Below are positions 11,793-23,781 of a stretch of DNA of 64,000 nucleotides, in pieces; the stretch's first letter is position 1, and every line of letters begins with the position of its first letter. Both the position numbers and the translations under genes were made by a program. The stretch covers positions 3,906,001-3,970,000 of the forward strand of contig CM033404.1 in NCBI GenBank assembly GCA_019426215.1, written 5' to 3'. The notes under the pieces were generated by a model. The model had not been told where the DNA came from. It saw only the letters and a list, made by a program, of their open reading frames with translations, and searched no databases. The stretch is from Buddleja alternifolia. Its lineage: Eukaryota; Streptophyta; Magnoliopsida; Lamiales; Scrophulariaceae.

Positions 11793-13169
11793 TGTCTTTA
11801 GGCATTCGTCCAAGTCACTTACTGATTCAAAATAATGTCATTGTTACCCTTAAAATAATGAAATTATACTTTTTTTTGGGTTTTAATAATGGTAATAACT
11901 GTAACCCACTCAAAATTTTCGGGTTTTACACTTTTTTATATAAATTTTTTTTTGTTACAATGTTTTATTTGAATTAAACTTGTTTTTACACTTTTTAATA
12001 TAAACTTTGTTTAATTCACACTTTTTTATCTGAACTACACGCATTTTTCAAATTTTTTATACTTTTAACATTTCTTGGCGGAATATTAGTTGGAATAGCA
12101 TTACATACATTGCATTTCCCCCTTTTAAGGGTAAATATAAATTTCATAGCCCTTGGGTTGACTATATATATGTACCCTTTGAAATTAAAATGACAATTTG
12201 AATTGTACAATTCAAAATAATGAAATTACAAGAAAATATTATTGCAACTGATAAAATGTCATTATTACCTTTAAAAGGGTCACATGTGATGGACTCCTAT
12301 CGAAATATTACGTTTATTCCGCTGAAATTGCTAAAATATAAATAAAAAGGTACAGAGAGGGTCCTTTGAAGAATATGCGAATATTTATTCTAACTCAAAC
12401 TAAGTATACATTTAAGCAGAAACAGGGAAGGATTTCAACCAATACTTGGAACTATACAGAGCTGCATTGAGGGCTGACTGGAATATGGCTGAGAGAGTCC
12501 TAATGAAAGACAAAGACGCTGCTAAAGCCTCCTTAAATTTTGGGTAATTTTGATGTTCTCTGTCATTTTGAAACGTCACATGATGGGCCGACCAAATTAC
12601 AATAGCTTCAAAATCACAACAGGAAGTGGTGGTCAGGATAGAATTGTAATATTTCATAGGCCCCACAATGGTGGTTTGTGCACCTGAAATGGTGGTTTCC
12701 CTTGGGCCAAAGGAATTTCCAATTTTGTGCAGCCCATTAAATCAGTCAATTCAATTTTGATCTTTTCTGGCCCATTGATGCTGATGTTCACGTGAAGTAC
12801 TAACATGTGCTTCATTGGCGTTGCATGAAGAAAGCCCTCATTTTGTCGGAAAATTCTAGTTCGAGTCTGGTTTAATCGAATCAAATACAATTTATACAAA
12901 TCGAATTGAAGAGAGGATTTTTTTCCTTCGTCTGGAATAGTTATCTTCTTTGTAAACTTCTTTCACTGTTATTATGTGTCTATGGTTATGACTTATGACG
13001 GTAAGGAGATTGGTAGAGGTTCTCCTTCCTTGAATACTTATGTTTTAACTATGATGTGAGACTTTTACTATCATCTCATAACATTCGTCTCTCGTATATA
13101 TAACAAAAGTATTTATTCTATGCATTTAATTATTATATTCTTATGATATTATTTTCAATTATTCATATA
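11793..13169. other. Gap without recognised gene
   Basis: Includes AT-rich stretches with TTTTACACTTTTTTATAT words related to Mutator-type MITEs (11880-12060). A minus-strand frame at 12412-12666 lacks recognisable motifs. Nothing firm. Confidence 0.4.
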
Positions 13170-13177
13170 TTCCCGTC

Positions 13178-13667
13178 TAGGGATGATCAACGAGCCAAGT
13201 CGGTGAGCTCGGCTAGCTGGCACGAAAAAAGCTCAATTCGAGCTCGAGAAAATTCAGGCTTGAGCCGAACTTTTTTCTCGAGCCGAGCTTAAGCCCAAAT
13301 ATGTCTGTTCAAAGGCTAGCGAGCCTGAATAAAAAATAATATTTTTTAATATATACATACTTATAATATAATATCTTATAATATTATGTATGTATTATTT
13401 ATTAAATATTAAATATTTATTATAATTATATTTAAATACATATATATATATATATATTAATACAAAATTAATAATAATATATACTTTAATTAAAGAAAAT
13501 TAATTTTTAATTTTTTTTCTGAGCTCGAGCTCGGCTCGGCTCAGCTCGACGTTCGACTCGAGCTCAAGCTCTTTTTTTCAAGCTCATCGAGCTCGAGATT
13601 CTTGGCTCGAGCTTGAGCCCAAAAATTTGGCCAAGCTCGGCTTGAGCTTGGCTCGTGGACACCTCTG
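13178..13667. mobile_element. hAT-like MITE rich in GAGCTC words, 490 bp
   Basis: Left end TAGGGATGATCAACGAGCC and right end GGCTCGTGGACACCTCTG are inverted. The perfect 8-bp TSD TTCCCGTC is at 13170-13177 and 13668-13675. Ends are full of overlapping palindromic CGAGCTCG words; the middle is AT-rich with a (TA)n run at ~13437-13459. Confidence 0.85.
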
Positions 13668-13675
13668 TTCCCGTC

Positions 13676-14394
13676 GCTTGAAATTTCAGTTTCAAAAGGT
13701 GGAGTTATCATTATGGATAAAATCGGCTTTGTTTCTTCGGTCAACTACCAATTTTCACTATTATACGAGTATATGACTTATTTTATTGAAGATAAGTGCC
13801 ATAACGCTCTATTATATCTTACTTTATAAACGCTTCATTTAATTGAGTAGCATAAGAGGACAGGGGGGAATAGTCTGAATATAATCCTTTTTAAGTAATA
13901 AAAAGAATTTGAAAAATTAGCTCAATACACGTTATATATGGATCCTGAAAATATTGATTTTCATCATAATACGACGAAAATAATAATGCATTATTTGTTT
14001 CTAAATAATGATTTAATAAAGTCGCAAACATATTCCCTCTAAGCTTCATTAACATTAATTAACATCTAAATACAAGCCAAAATACAGTTAAAAATTACAA
14101 ATTTGTGAAATAAATATTTCCTCAATAGCATAGCACTTAAACAAGGTAAATGATATTAGCACTCCAAATGTATTATTGGCACTCCACTATTCAATACAAA
14201 TTTCTTGACAAAGTTATAATGAAAAGTGGAGCTCCAATAATATTTTTTGGAGCTCCAATATCGTCTCCCCTTCAACAATTAGACCCTAACTAATGAAAAA
14301 AAACATAGGGTTTGGGGAGCACTAGCAAAACATAATTATTTTGTTAGGTATATATATTATTTTTGTCATTTCCTAAATAAAACTAAAATTTCTG
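13676..14394. other. Downstream flank of CYP707A
   Basis: AT-rich. 14148-14265 has inverted phrases (TATTAGCACTCCAAA and TTTGGAGCTCCAATA) that may be a small MITE; no TSD seen. Part will be the CYP707A 3' UTR. Confidence 0.35.
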
Positions 14395-17034
14395 CTAAAG
14401 GGAGAGTTCATGATTCTCGGGCTCCTTCCAAAATCGGGCTGGAAGCCCATTATGAGGAACCGGAAATGGGCTATACTGTACAGTACGTTGGGGGCCCACC
14501 ACTTCCCACCTGCAGAATAGCACACATATATAATTAAGTAAAAAAAAAATTATATTTCAATTTAAATAATTAAATAAATTCCGAGAAAAATGACTTGTAA
14601 TAATTTATTTTACCTAAATTTTGTGACCAGATGATGGATCAAAATCAACATCTCAACTTTGGCAAGTTCATTTCCAGGACAGGAATGGGCCCCATTGCCA
14701 AATGGCACAAATGTATTGGGCTTTGGATTAACCTGCCACCACAATAAAATTAATTAAAACACCACCTCAAAAAAAAAAAAAAAAAAATCTAAAGATTTGG
14801 AATTATATCAATGATTTTTTCCCCTCAATTTAAAATAAATAAATGAAATTTCCTTATACCTCAAACCTATATGGATCAAAATTTTGAGGTTCATTGAAAT
14901 ATTCAGGATTGTGGTGAATATTCCTGAATAATGGCATAACCTTCCACCCTTTTGGAATAATATAACCTGCCAAAAGAATATTGACATATAGTATGTTATT
15001 GTCATTAATTTCATTCAGAATAAAAAAAAAAAAAGGGGCCTAAGAAATGAAAACCACAAAATTAGAAAATGACAATTTTAAGAAAATTAATTAAGAAAAT
15101 TATCGTCCATATCGTGTTTTTGTCACACTTAATATATTTATGTTCGGACATTACACTAATCATATAACAAGGGTAGTCGAATGAATTTCTGAATTAGCAT
15201 TTTGTTTAAACAAGAATTCTTACCATTATATTCTACATCAACCACAGCTTCTCTAAAAGTGAAGGACACAATGCTTGACATCCTTAAACTCTCCAATATT
15301 ACCTGAACATTAAAATATGTAACTTAAATCAATTTCTTGTCAAAATAGTGTCCAAATAACTATATATATATATATTCACATAATATACCTTATATGTAAG
15401 TGGCATATTTCTAGTTTGAGCCCATGTCAAGTTTTTATTCCCTTTGTCATTTGACAGATAAATTGCTTTCTGTTCAACCTATAAATTAAGAAAATTAAAA
15501 CAAAAGATTATATATATATATATGTAAGATCATTCTGGATAAAGAAATAAAATAAAAATTGTAACACTATTTGCAAGTCAAATTAATTACCTTAACAGCT
15601 TCTAGAAGTTTTGGATCATCATGAAGGTATTTGAGGATCCATGTTAATGCACTAGCTGTTGTATCTTGAGCAGCAAACAATACTCCTATAATATTATCTG
15701 CTATTTGATCATTGCCTAATGTCTGCCCTTTTTCATTCTCGAAATTTAGAAAATGCCCCAATAGATCTTTTTCCAATAATTTTTTCTCTTTCCTCTCACA
15801 TATTATCTCTTGAATGATCTGATTTAGCCTTTTTCTTGCCTGTTATAAATCATGATCAACAAGAAGAGTTTGTTATTTTATCTTTTTAAAAATTCACAAA
15901 TAGCATATATATATTTACTATATATATAAATTCTATCATGGACATGGTGCAACACTGTTGGTTCACTATTAATCATCGGATTCAAAAGGGTTCCGTGGTG
16001 TTCTTAATCCATCGAACGAATGGACAGTAATTATTACACTCGGTCCATTCAAGAATTACACTAGTTTATCATTTATAGGATAACATTAAATAGAGTTAAT
16101 AATTTTTTACTTACCATTAGGGCTTTGTGGTATGTAGTTCCTGGTAGGTTTGTTGGAAAGGAATTATAGCCCTTATCCACTATAGAATAGTTCTTCTTTA
16201 GCTCTTCCTTATGTTGTTTTTCCAACTGTCCAAAAATAGCTAAAATTCCCACTTCAAATGAGAACTGTAGAAGACCATTACATGCATCAGAAAAAGTACT
16301 TATTACTAATGAAATAAGCAAAAAATAAAAATAAAATTAGAACCCTCCAAAAGTTTAACAATTTTTAAGACTTTAATTCAACTTTATTGTATACCTTTTT
16401 CATTCCTTTGAATGTATTAGTGACATGCTCATTAGCCCATGAATCCAAGGTAGAAATGGCTAAAGCTTCGATCGCGGGGATTAGTTTTCGTATAGCTTCA
16501 AGAGATAATGAGCTTTGTACAAGCTTCCTGAGATGGCTATGGTAGTCTCCTTGGTGGAAAAACAACGCAGACGGGCCGATCATCTTCTCTTTGCTCTTCG
16601 GGTATGTGGGCTTAAACAAGTGCGAATTCGTTACTAGCACGAACCGTGATGCCTCCGGGCTAGCTAACATAACACAAGGGCAACCAAGAATGTGTGTCTT
16701 GAATATGTCTCCATATCTGCATGATCAATTGATTGCATGTGTACATATATATGTACATGAGATGATAATTTTAATTAATGATTTATGGAAATTTGATTTT
16801 TGATCATGCTTAGAAATTTATGACTAACCTATTTTGCTTGTCTTTGAAGAAGGTGTTGGGGTCTTTGGAGTATAATTGAAGTGTTTCTCCTATGTAAGGA
16901 TAGCCCATTGAACCTGGTGGCAATTTTGGTATTAATTTGTGTTTTTTGATCCTTTTCTTGGATAAATGATAGTAGAGAAGAGTGGAGAAAAAGAGGAGGA
17001 TGTAGATTATAGTAGTGGGGAATATAGAGTCCAT
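14395..17034 (-). CDS. CYP707A: Abscisic acid 8'-hydroxylase, cytochrome P450 CYP707A, 9 exons
   Basis: Inactivates abscisic acid by 8'-hydroxylation; ER-anchored P450 (family knowledge). Exons: 16829-17034, 16395-16716, 16115-16264, 15591-15839, 15389-15478, 15224-15302, 14860-14966, 14614-14732, 14395-14509. They sum to 479 codons with consistent phases, the usual CYP707A length. The N-terminal anchor IIYILLFFSTLLYY is followed by PKLPPGSMGYPYIGETLQLY. Key motifs are the I-helix AAQDTTAS (~282-289), K-helix ESLR (343-346), FDPYRF, and the haem loop PFGNGAHSCPG with its Cys near residue 419, in the CYP707A form. Start chosen at 17034 (MDSIFPTT): a second in-frame ATG at 17100 lies only ~37 nt from the TATA box and would add a charged stretch before the anchor. 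The gene looks intact. The exact paralogue (A1-A4) cannot be told here. Confidence 0.95.
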
Positions 17035-17136
17035 AGAAATGAAGGGAATTGTTTTGGATTTTTTTTCTGAACTTGCAATATGAGATTTTTTATTTTGCAA
17101 TGAGAAGATGTAGGGAATTAATGGGAGATTTATTGG

Positions 17137-17148
17137 TTATATTTATAG
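17137..17148 (-). promoter_or_regulatory. TATA box of the CYP707A gene
   Basis: On the minus strand this reads CTATAAATATAA, preceded by CCAATGGGCT. Transcription would start near 17110, about 75 nt before the chosen ATG at 17034 but only about 10 nt before the alternative ATG at 17100. The spacing therefore favours the inner start. Confidence 0.6.
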
Positions 17149-17984
17149 AGCCCATTGGATAGTGACGTGATGAGTTTACCAAATGTTAGGGAATTTAGGT
17201 TAATTCGGTGGGTAATAGAGTTGGTTTAATTTATTGATCATTTTTAAATAATGCAAGTTGGATTCTTTTATTTCAATTTCATATTTTATTTTGTATTTCA
17301 CACCACATATGAATGTCATGGTGTAAAAAATTTCCTAAAATATAGATATGGATCGATCGAATGAATGACAATTGCAATGCATCTGTTTAATGGAACACAA
17401 GATGAAACACGAATTTCAATAGTGTATCTGAAGTGTGTAGATCATGACTGAGGGGATTTTTATCGCTCAATCCCTATTATATCAAAATATTTATGATTGG
17501 ATCGATTCTGCTACACACGATGTAATATAGAATAATCTAGGACATGACTTTAACCCTATTAATGCAGTGGTAGATTTATGGAAATTAAATGTTGATATGG
17601 ACTGGACCACTTTAACTGTATAAGGGAATTGGGAAGAAAAATGTATGGTGTGAATTAGAACTACATGAGGGGGGGAAAAGAGAGAGAGAGAGATGATTAG
17701 AGAGTTTTCTTGTGAAATTTTTTCCTCTGTTAAATCAGTTGAATTATCTAGAGTTGCTTAGATTTTTCAAACAATTCTAGTGACTGCTATCTCCAGAAAT
17801 TCATACCAAGATCAGATTGAGTAGAACTCAATTGAATTAAACTTAGTATGTGATTGATATATACTCGAATTAAAAAATTTCCTAATTAGAATGCAAGTGC
17901 CACTAAGCAGCTGGTGAGTGACATGTAGCCAAATTTAGTTTGGTTTAGAATGTTCATTCACTCATCTCTTGATGTTGGTTTTAA
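17149..17984. other. Upstream region of CYP707A
   Basis: AT-rich promoter-side sequence with a short (GA)n run near 17678. No further gene. Confidence 0.4.
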
Positions 17985-18895
17985 CAAAACACCCCCTGTG
18001 TTAGGTCAAAAACGTGAAAAAGTTAAAAAAAAATCCTCTGTTAAATAAATATGTACAAAAAAAAAAGTGTGTTGTTAAACCTTGCGTGAAACCCCCCCTC
18101 TATCAATAATTAACTGAGTATGGTATACACTCGCATACTGAGATTAAGATTATTTTTTATGCTTAAAAAGACAATTCAAACCCTCTAATTTAAATATAAA
18201 TTAATTAATTAATTAAATATAGGTAAATGGGTAGGATGTAATCCATTTGGGTAGGATATATTGGATTTGGATGACCCAAACCCTTGCCCAAATTAATTTT
18301 TCCATTTTTCTTCTCCCCTTTCTTTTATCCCGCTCCCCTCCCCTCCCCTCGCACGCCATTAAACACACTTTACGTTTTCAGATTTGCAGTCGCCGTCCAC
18401 CACCCATGCCCCACCGCCGTTGTATCCGTTATCTATGTCGATTCATAACGTCGCCTCTTCATTCACACTTGTCCCCGACCACTACCACCGAAACCACAAC
18501 CCACCACCTAGTACTCACTGTCTTTTAGGAAAAAAACGACAATTTTTTATTTGAAAAAATGGTGATTTAGGAAAATGAAAAAAAAGGGGGACCGTTGATT
18601 GATTTTTGGGTAAAAAATAGACTTAAATCTGAGCTCGAATCTAAGTTGATAATATCCAATGGTTAATGACGTGCGGATATAATCATGAATCATGATCCAA
18701 ACTGTCAAAATTTAAATATGTAAAATAGAAGGGTAAATTGGAAATTTTGGGCCAAAAGTTAATGCTGTTAACTCTAACAGAAGGAAATGGAGAGTGAGCT
18801 AACTAAAATCTATCGGAAGTTTTTTTTGCATATTTATTTAACAAAGTGGGGGTGGGGGTGGGGGGTGGGTTAAAAACCCTTGACGTTATGATGAC
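17985..18895. mobile_element. Probable TIR element with G/C-run ends
   Basis: The left end (TTTTAACAAAACACCCCC, then CTGTTAAATAAATATG) and the right end (CATATTTATTTAACAAAG, then GGGGGTGGGTTAAAA) are inverted versions of one another with small indels. No TSD could be fixed. The internal frame at 18247-18528 is Pro/His/Thr-rich low complexity, not a recognisable protein. Confidence 0.4.
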
Positions 18896-19445
18896 TAAAT
18901 TGGTAGTCCAATTAAATTGATCCATGACTACAACAAAATTACTAGTAAAATTCCATATATGTGTACAATATAGAGGCTTCTGCTTGCTTGACTAACTTAA
19001 ATATTGCACAATAATTATAGCTCGAAGCTAATAATTTCTAATGGTTTTCTACTCCAAAAGCATGTATGAAATTGCAAAGACCAAAATGTCTTTAATTTAT
19101 TTATCCTATTGTACGTCCAATAAAGTATAATTTATCAATGTATTATTCTTTTATTTCCAATCACTAGCTAATTCTAATAATTCTTGAAATCTGCCCTCAA
19201 TTTCCTCAATGTTTCGAGCCCTAATTTGGGTTGTTTCCAAGATTAGCTAGCACGTTTGGGAAATATGAGAAGAGAAAGGCCTTAAATTTAAAATAGTGAA
19301 GGTGGACTCATGATATTTAGACCCACAAATTAAGGTAGTTGTATGGCAAAATTTATTCTCTCCTTTTGGAATTATGGCTTAAGTTTTTCTTGTAACATTT
19401 GAAAGTAATTGTGTTCTTTTAGTTATCTACATTACGCAATAACAC

Positions 19446-19612
19446 GTCATTGATGTATTGGCCTAGTGACTAATGGTAAGACTGAAGTCTCATGACTTAC
19501 ATGTTATTGGTTCAATTTCAGAATATGTGTGAATTATTTATTTATTTATGAAAACAATTGTAGTTCATTATTACGAGTTTTCAATAAGAAATTGTTGTTT
19601 CATTTGAAAAAA
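19446..19612 (+). mobile_element. tRNA-derived SINE
   Basis: The head contains an A-box-like TTGGCCTAGTGACTAATGG and a B-box-like GGTTCAATTTC at tRNA spacing, i.e. an internal pol III promoter. The tail ends GAAAAAA. Flanked by a 15-bp TSD with two mismatches: ATTACGCAATAACAC (19431-19445) and ATTACACAATAATAC (19613-19627). Length and layout are typical of plant SINEs. Confidence 0.75.
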
Positions 19613-19899
19613 ATTACACAATAATACAATGGCCAAAAGTAAAGCTGGCTCGCTTTGCATGCGAAAGGGAAAATTGCACTTCATGGTCCCATATTTTTTT
19701 TTAAAATTTTGGTCTCATTTATTACGAAATTCTTAAAAAATTGATATTTAGTTTCAACCGAAATATCCATCTAAAATTTTGAGGATCAACTCCATTAATC
19801 AATATTTTTTAAAATTACTAGATATAATGTGAAAATCTCAAAACGAATGAGATCAAAATTAAAAAAAGAAACCAGGACCAAAAATATAATTTTTCCGTA

Positions 19900-20160
19900 C
19901 GGGTAACACTGGAGAGTACAGTGGACTAGCAGTGCGATCCAGCTCATGCACACGATCTTCTCCGCTCCGAAACTTTCTAGATCCAACGGCCTCAACGTTA
20001 CGTCAACTATCTGGTGGGCCCTGACGTCGGTGAATGACGCACGTGAATCCGAGTATGTGGTAGCGACACGTGTCCTGGTCCATGACCCAGGACTGAAGGA
20101 AGTGGTAGTGTGTGGGCGAGACTGCTGTAGAAGTATCGTTACCTGATTTGGCAACATGTC
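19900..20160. promoter_or_regulatory. GC-richer island with clustered ACGT-core motifs
   Basis: Within 75 bp lie TTACGTCA (19998-20005), TGACGTCG (20022-20029), CACGTG (20040-20045) and ACACGTGT (20066-20073). These are bZIP/bHLH-type binding words (ABRE/G-box class). No gene starts nearby on either strand. Could be a relic promoter or a distal regulatory region. Confidence 0.35.
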
Positions 20161-20339
20161 GGCGGGCTTGTGTAACTGATTATGGTTAGTTTGATTCACA
20201 ACCTCACTGTGGAGTTCCCTGTCCCAATGGGGAAATTTAACATGATCACTTAGGATACTCTTATCAATTATTTCATTGGTTGATCTCACCACCTTTCGAC
20301 TATTCATTTGGCACGAATTGATATTCGCCAGCTTGTCAA

Positions 20340-20990
20340 ATTGATCTTGTATTCATCGATAAAGTTTCCAAACATTTCTATCTGATTTAGCTTATTTTGG
20401 GATACGAACTGAACCATCTGAGAGAACTCGAATCGTACAATGAGTATACGGGAGACTATAAATTGGATTAGGTTATAACTAATCTATTTACATACCTAAT
20501 TAAGGATTAAATCAATCGTAGTTCAATTAATTAATATGAAGTCAAGGTCGTTAATCGATTATACTATTCTAACTCCCAAATTTATATATAAGGGAATGTA
20601 CTTCCAAGTTTGTAGACTCGTTGTTATGAATGAACGAAGCTAAAGTTAGAGAGAATATTTTTCAGATTTTAACCCTCAATAAATGAAGTGTGAGAGTATT
20701 TATAGCCCATACATCTTGAACGGATGGGTGGTTGACAATTGAACTTATAAAATAATGACATGTAGTTGTATCGAACGATTGATGTTTCGGGTCGTAGAGT
20801 CGGGTAAGACTAACGACCTAACCCGTTACTGTTACTTAGCGTGGATCTTAAGTTGCTCAGTGGGGTTTGGGCCTATATTGGGGCTTGAGTTATTATATTA
20901 TAGTTTTGGACTTAGATACCATATTTTGGTATATCACTATCGAAACTCTGAAATGTTTCACTTTTCAAGTTAGTGAAAACTAAATCAGAG
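20340..20990. repeat. LTR-like remnant
   Basis: Has the same style as 59000-59600: CTCAATAAATGAAGTGTGAGAGTATTTATAG and a GGGTC-rich tail. Ends not resolved and no coding. Confidence 0.3.
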
Positions 20991-21414
20991 TGAAATGGGT
21001 ACTACGAAAATTCATGTAAAAATGATGTGATGTGTGTTGTGTTTGTTTATATTTTATAAAAATTGCTGAAATTTATAAAATGTGTCAAATCAATGGTGAT
21101 AAGTAGATATATGATGCGTTGGAATTGGTTATCTATATAATGATTAGGGAAAAAGACAAAAAACCTCCCAAACTATGGTGCTTTTTGCACTTTTTTATAT
21201 AACTTTTTTTCCCACTTTGCCTCCTCAACTATACGGGTTTTGCAATTCTTATATAAAAGAATATTTTGGTGGAATATTCCACTGAGATTCCATCGTGTGT
21301 CTGGCATGTGCATTATTTAAGGGTAAATTTGTCATTTAAATAATTAAATTTTTTAGTTAAATAATTATATATTAAAAAAAACAAACAATTATTGTTCTTC
21401 TTCTTTTTTATTGC

Positions 21415-21575
21415 CTGTGTGTGTATATATATATGTGTGTGTGTGTTTGTGTGAATCTGTGTGCGTGTGATATACGAGTTTTCGTGTGTGTGTGTGCATA
21501 TATATATATGTGTGTGTGTGTGTGATTCTGTGTGTGTATATTTATATATATGTGTGTGTGATTTTGTGTATATAT
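21415..21575. repeat. TG/TA compound microsatellite
   Basis: Interrupted (TG)n and (TA)n runs inside the Mutator element, later entered by the hAT MITE. His/Thr-rich frames here are artefacts of the repeat. Confidence 0.85.
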
Positions 21576-21578
21576 ATA

Positions 21579-21764
21579 CAGGGACGGAGCCACATGGGGG
21601 GTAGGTAGGGGCACCTGCCCCCCTCAACTTTGAAAAATTAAATTTTTTACCCTATAAATTTTTGAAAGTTTTAATTTTGCCCCCTCAAAATTTAAAAAAT
21701 TTCAGCTTTACCCATTTTATTTTGCATTCGCCCCCTCAAACTTATATTCCTGACTCCGTCCCTG
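21579..21764. mobile_element. hAT-like MITE, 186 bp, nested in the Mutator element
   Basis: Perfect 11-bp inverted ends, CAGGGACGGAG and CTCCGTCCCTG, flanked by TATATATA on both sides (21571-21578 and 21765-21772). The 8-bp TSD lies in a TA microsatellite, so it is less diagnostic than usual. Same end family as 8871-9379. Confidence 0.8.
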
Positions 21765-22143
21765 TATATATATGTGTGTGTGTGTGTGTGTTTGAAAGCT
21801 TTTGGAAGAAAATCCATGGAGGAAGATGAATAGTGATGAAGTGGAACAAGCAAAATCAAGTGTGGATAAAGCAAAAATCAAGTGTGGAAGAAGTAAAATT
21901 AAGTTTTGAAGAATCAAATAATGGCAAAATAGTAATTACACCAAAAATCTCACCTAAAGTGACTAATATGCCCTTAAAATTGGCACACGCATGGCATGTG
22001 AGGAATTTCCTACGAAATCTTCATTTATATAAGAAATTGCAAAATCTGCATAGTTGAGGAGGTAAAGTGAAAAAAAAGATTATATAAAAAAGTGCAAAAA
22101 ATACCATAGTTTGGAGGTTTTTTGTCTTTTTCCCTAATGATTA

Positions 22144-23159
22144 TGTGAATAAAGAAATAATAAAATATAACTTAAAAATTATAGAGTATGAAAAATAAAG
22201 AGAAATAATTATTAGAGTAAATGATTTTGATTGATGATTGTGTGAATGATAAATATATTGAGTGATAGGTCGTTATATAGGAAATTGAAAAAGTTAAGTT
22301 GAAAAATGTGAATTTAGATGAAAATAGTTTGTGCTATAATTTTTTAGAATTTTGTGATCCAAAATATTGAAAATAGAATTTGAAAACAAAAACAAACAAG
22401 GCCTTATTTTCCTTCATTGTTCGGAAAACATCACAATTTCCAACTGCAACTTTTATTTTTTCAAAATATTCTCACAAAACTCTTATTTGTAATTAATTAT
22501 TTACATATAAGTTCTTTACATGATATTATTATTACAAACTCAAAAGTTGTTAATGACATTACTATAAAATGTAAATATATTGTAGTCTAATTATTTTAGA
22601 TACTATTATTCATTACAATTAACTGATCAAATCATATTGTATTAGTTAGTTAGTTCTAACAAGGATCAAACATCTTGACTAATGACTATGAATATTGGTA
22701 ATATCATAAATTATTTAACATGGTTGAACGAAAAGAAAATTTAAAACGCACCAAAATGGAAAATTATTCTAATTTATTTCGTTCATGATTTTTCAACATA
22801 TTCAATTATACAAATTCTCTGTGTTGTTTCCAAGACGTTTCCTAAAAGTTTTCAATATTTATGAACTCGAAACACATGCTAGAAACGAAACTTTGAACAT
22901 TGCTAGTAATATAATTTAGAGGGTGTTTGAGTGAGATTACAAGCTCCTCAAAACATCTATGTTTAGGAGTTTATATGCTCCCTAAAAGGATTTGAATAAT
23001 TTTTCTAAGAGGAGATTAGAAACTCCTAAAATAAAACGTTAGAGCTTACAAGCCTCTTAACAATAAAATGAGATTTCAGCTTATTTCTTAAAATTTATGT
23101 TAAAAAACAATTAATTCCTTATAATCCTTTTTTTTTATTAAGAAAACGATAGAAGATAT
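22144..23159. other. AT-rich gap
   Basis: 22917-23100 begins GGGTGTTTGAGTGAG and could be the left end of a larger TIR element whose right part lies near 24835-25010 (CCAAACACTCAAATATC). That would enclose the TRIM copy and the LTR-like block. Not proven. Confidence 0.3.
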
Positions 23160-23500
23160 TGTTAGATTAGAGAAAATCCCGTAGGGAACTTGTATTATTG
23201 AGTAACATATTTGTAGAGATACACGTACTTAGTAAACAAGAAACCCTAACTATAAGAAAGAAAAAGATAAATACAAGAAAACATAAGAAAACCTAAATTA
23301 ACATAAATACTAAAAAAATATGAAAAAATATTATATTATCTAGTACTCCCCCGTAGTCGAAACGTGAGAATCTTGAACGTTAAGACTGGACTAAAGAAAT
23401 TCGGTCATAGAGAATTTGAGAAGAAGATAGCTACAAAGATCACAGGTGGCGGCAGCCTTAAAAGGCGGTGCGTCGGCGGCTCCAAGTTCTCGTTTTCCAA
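23160..23500 (-). mobile_element. Truncated second copy of the TRIM-like element
   Basis: Reverse orientation relative to 1705-2457. LTR at 23160-23346 (TGTTAGATTAGAGAAAATCCC to ATTATATTATCTA), then the inverted purine tract ACTCCCCCGTAG and interior words GGTGGCGGCAGCC and TTCTCGTTTTCC, all matching the first copy. The other LTR and primer-binding site are missing. Confidence 0.7.
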
Positions 23501-23781
23501 AAAAAATCAGAAATAACAGCGTTCACAATATGTGGAGGAAGGACAAAAGTCCATTCGATACCCACAACAGCACTACACGCAAGCAAAAGTCCATTCTTGT
23601 TGGCATTTGTGGGTATATGAAAAAGTGTGTGAACACCACTTTTGCGTATGAAATTCGAACACCATAAGTATCGGGGATACTAAGTTGTATTGGATATTTT
23701 TATTCTACTCCGAGAGTAGATTAGTTTAGCATTTTGAATTTCTCAATTCGTAGTTGAAACGAATGAAAAATTAATTGCTAA

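Larger units (their letters stand above)
21147..22134. mobile_element. Mutator-like element, 988 bp, with long TIRs
   Basis: Begins GGGAAAAAGACAAAAAACCT and ends with the inverse; inverted similarity runs for well over 100 bp on each side. The perfect 9-bp TSD TAATGATTA is at 21138-21146 and 22135-22143. The interior contains TG/TA microsatellites and a complete hAT MITE. No transposase. Confidence 0.88.

Noticed and set aside
18247..18528. A Pro/His/Thr-rich 93-codon frame
   Set aside because: Low complexity, inside a probable TIR element, no family resemblance.
19795..20307. A 170-codon open frame on the minus strand
   Set aside because: No recognisable domain. It crosses an AT-rich stretch and the ACGT-motif island, and its length is plausible by chance in the GC-richer patch.
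21313..21627. His/Thr-rich reading frames
   Set aside because: They are translations of the TG/TA microsatellite.
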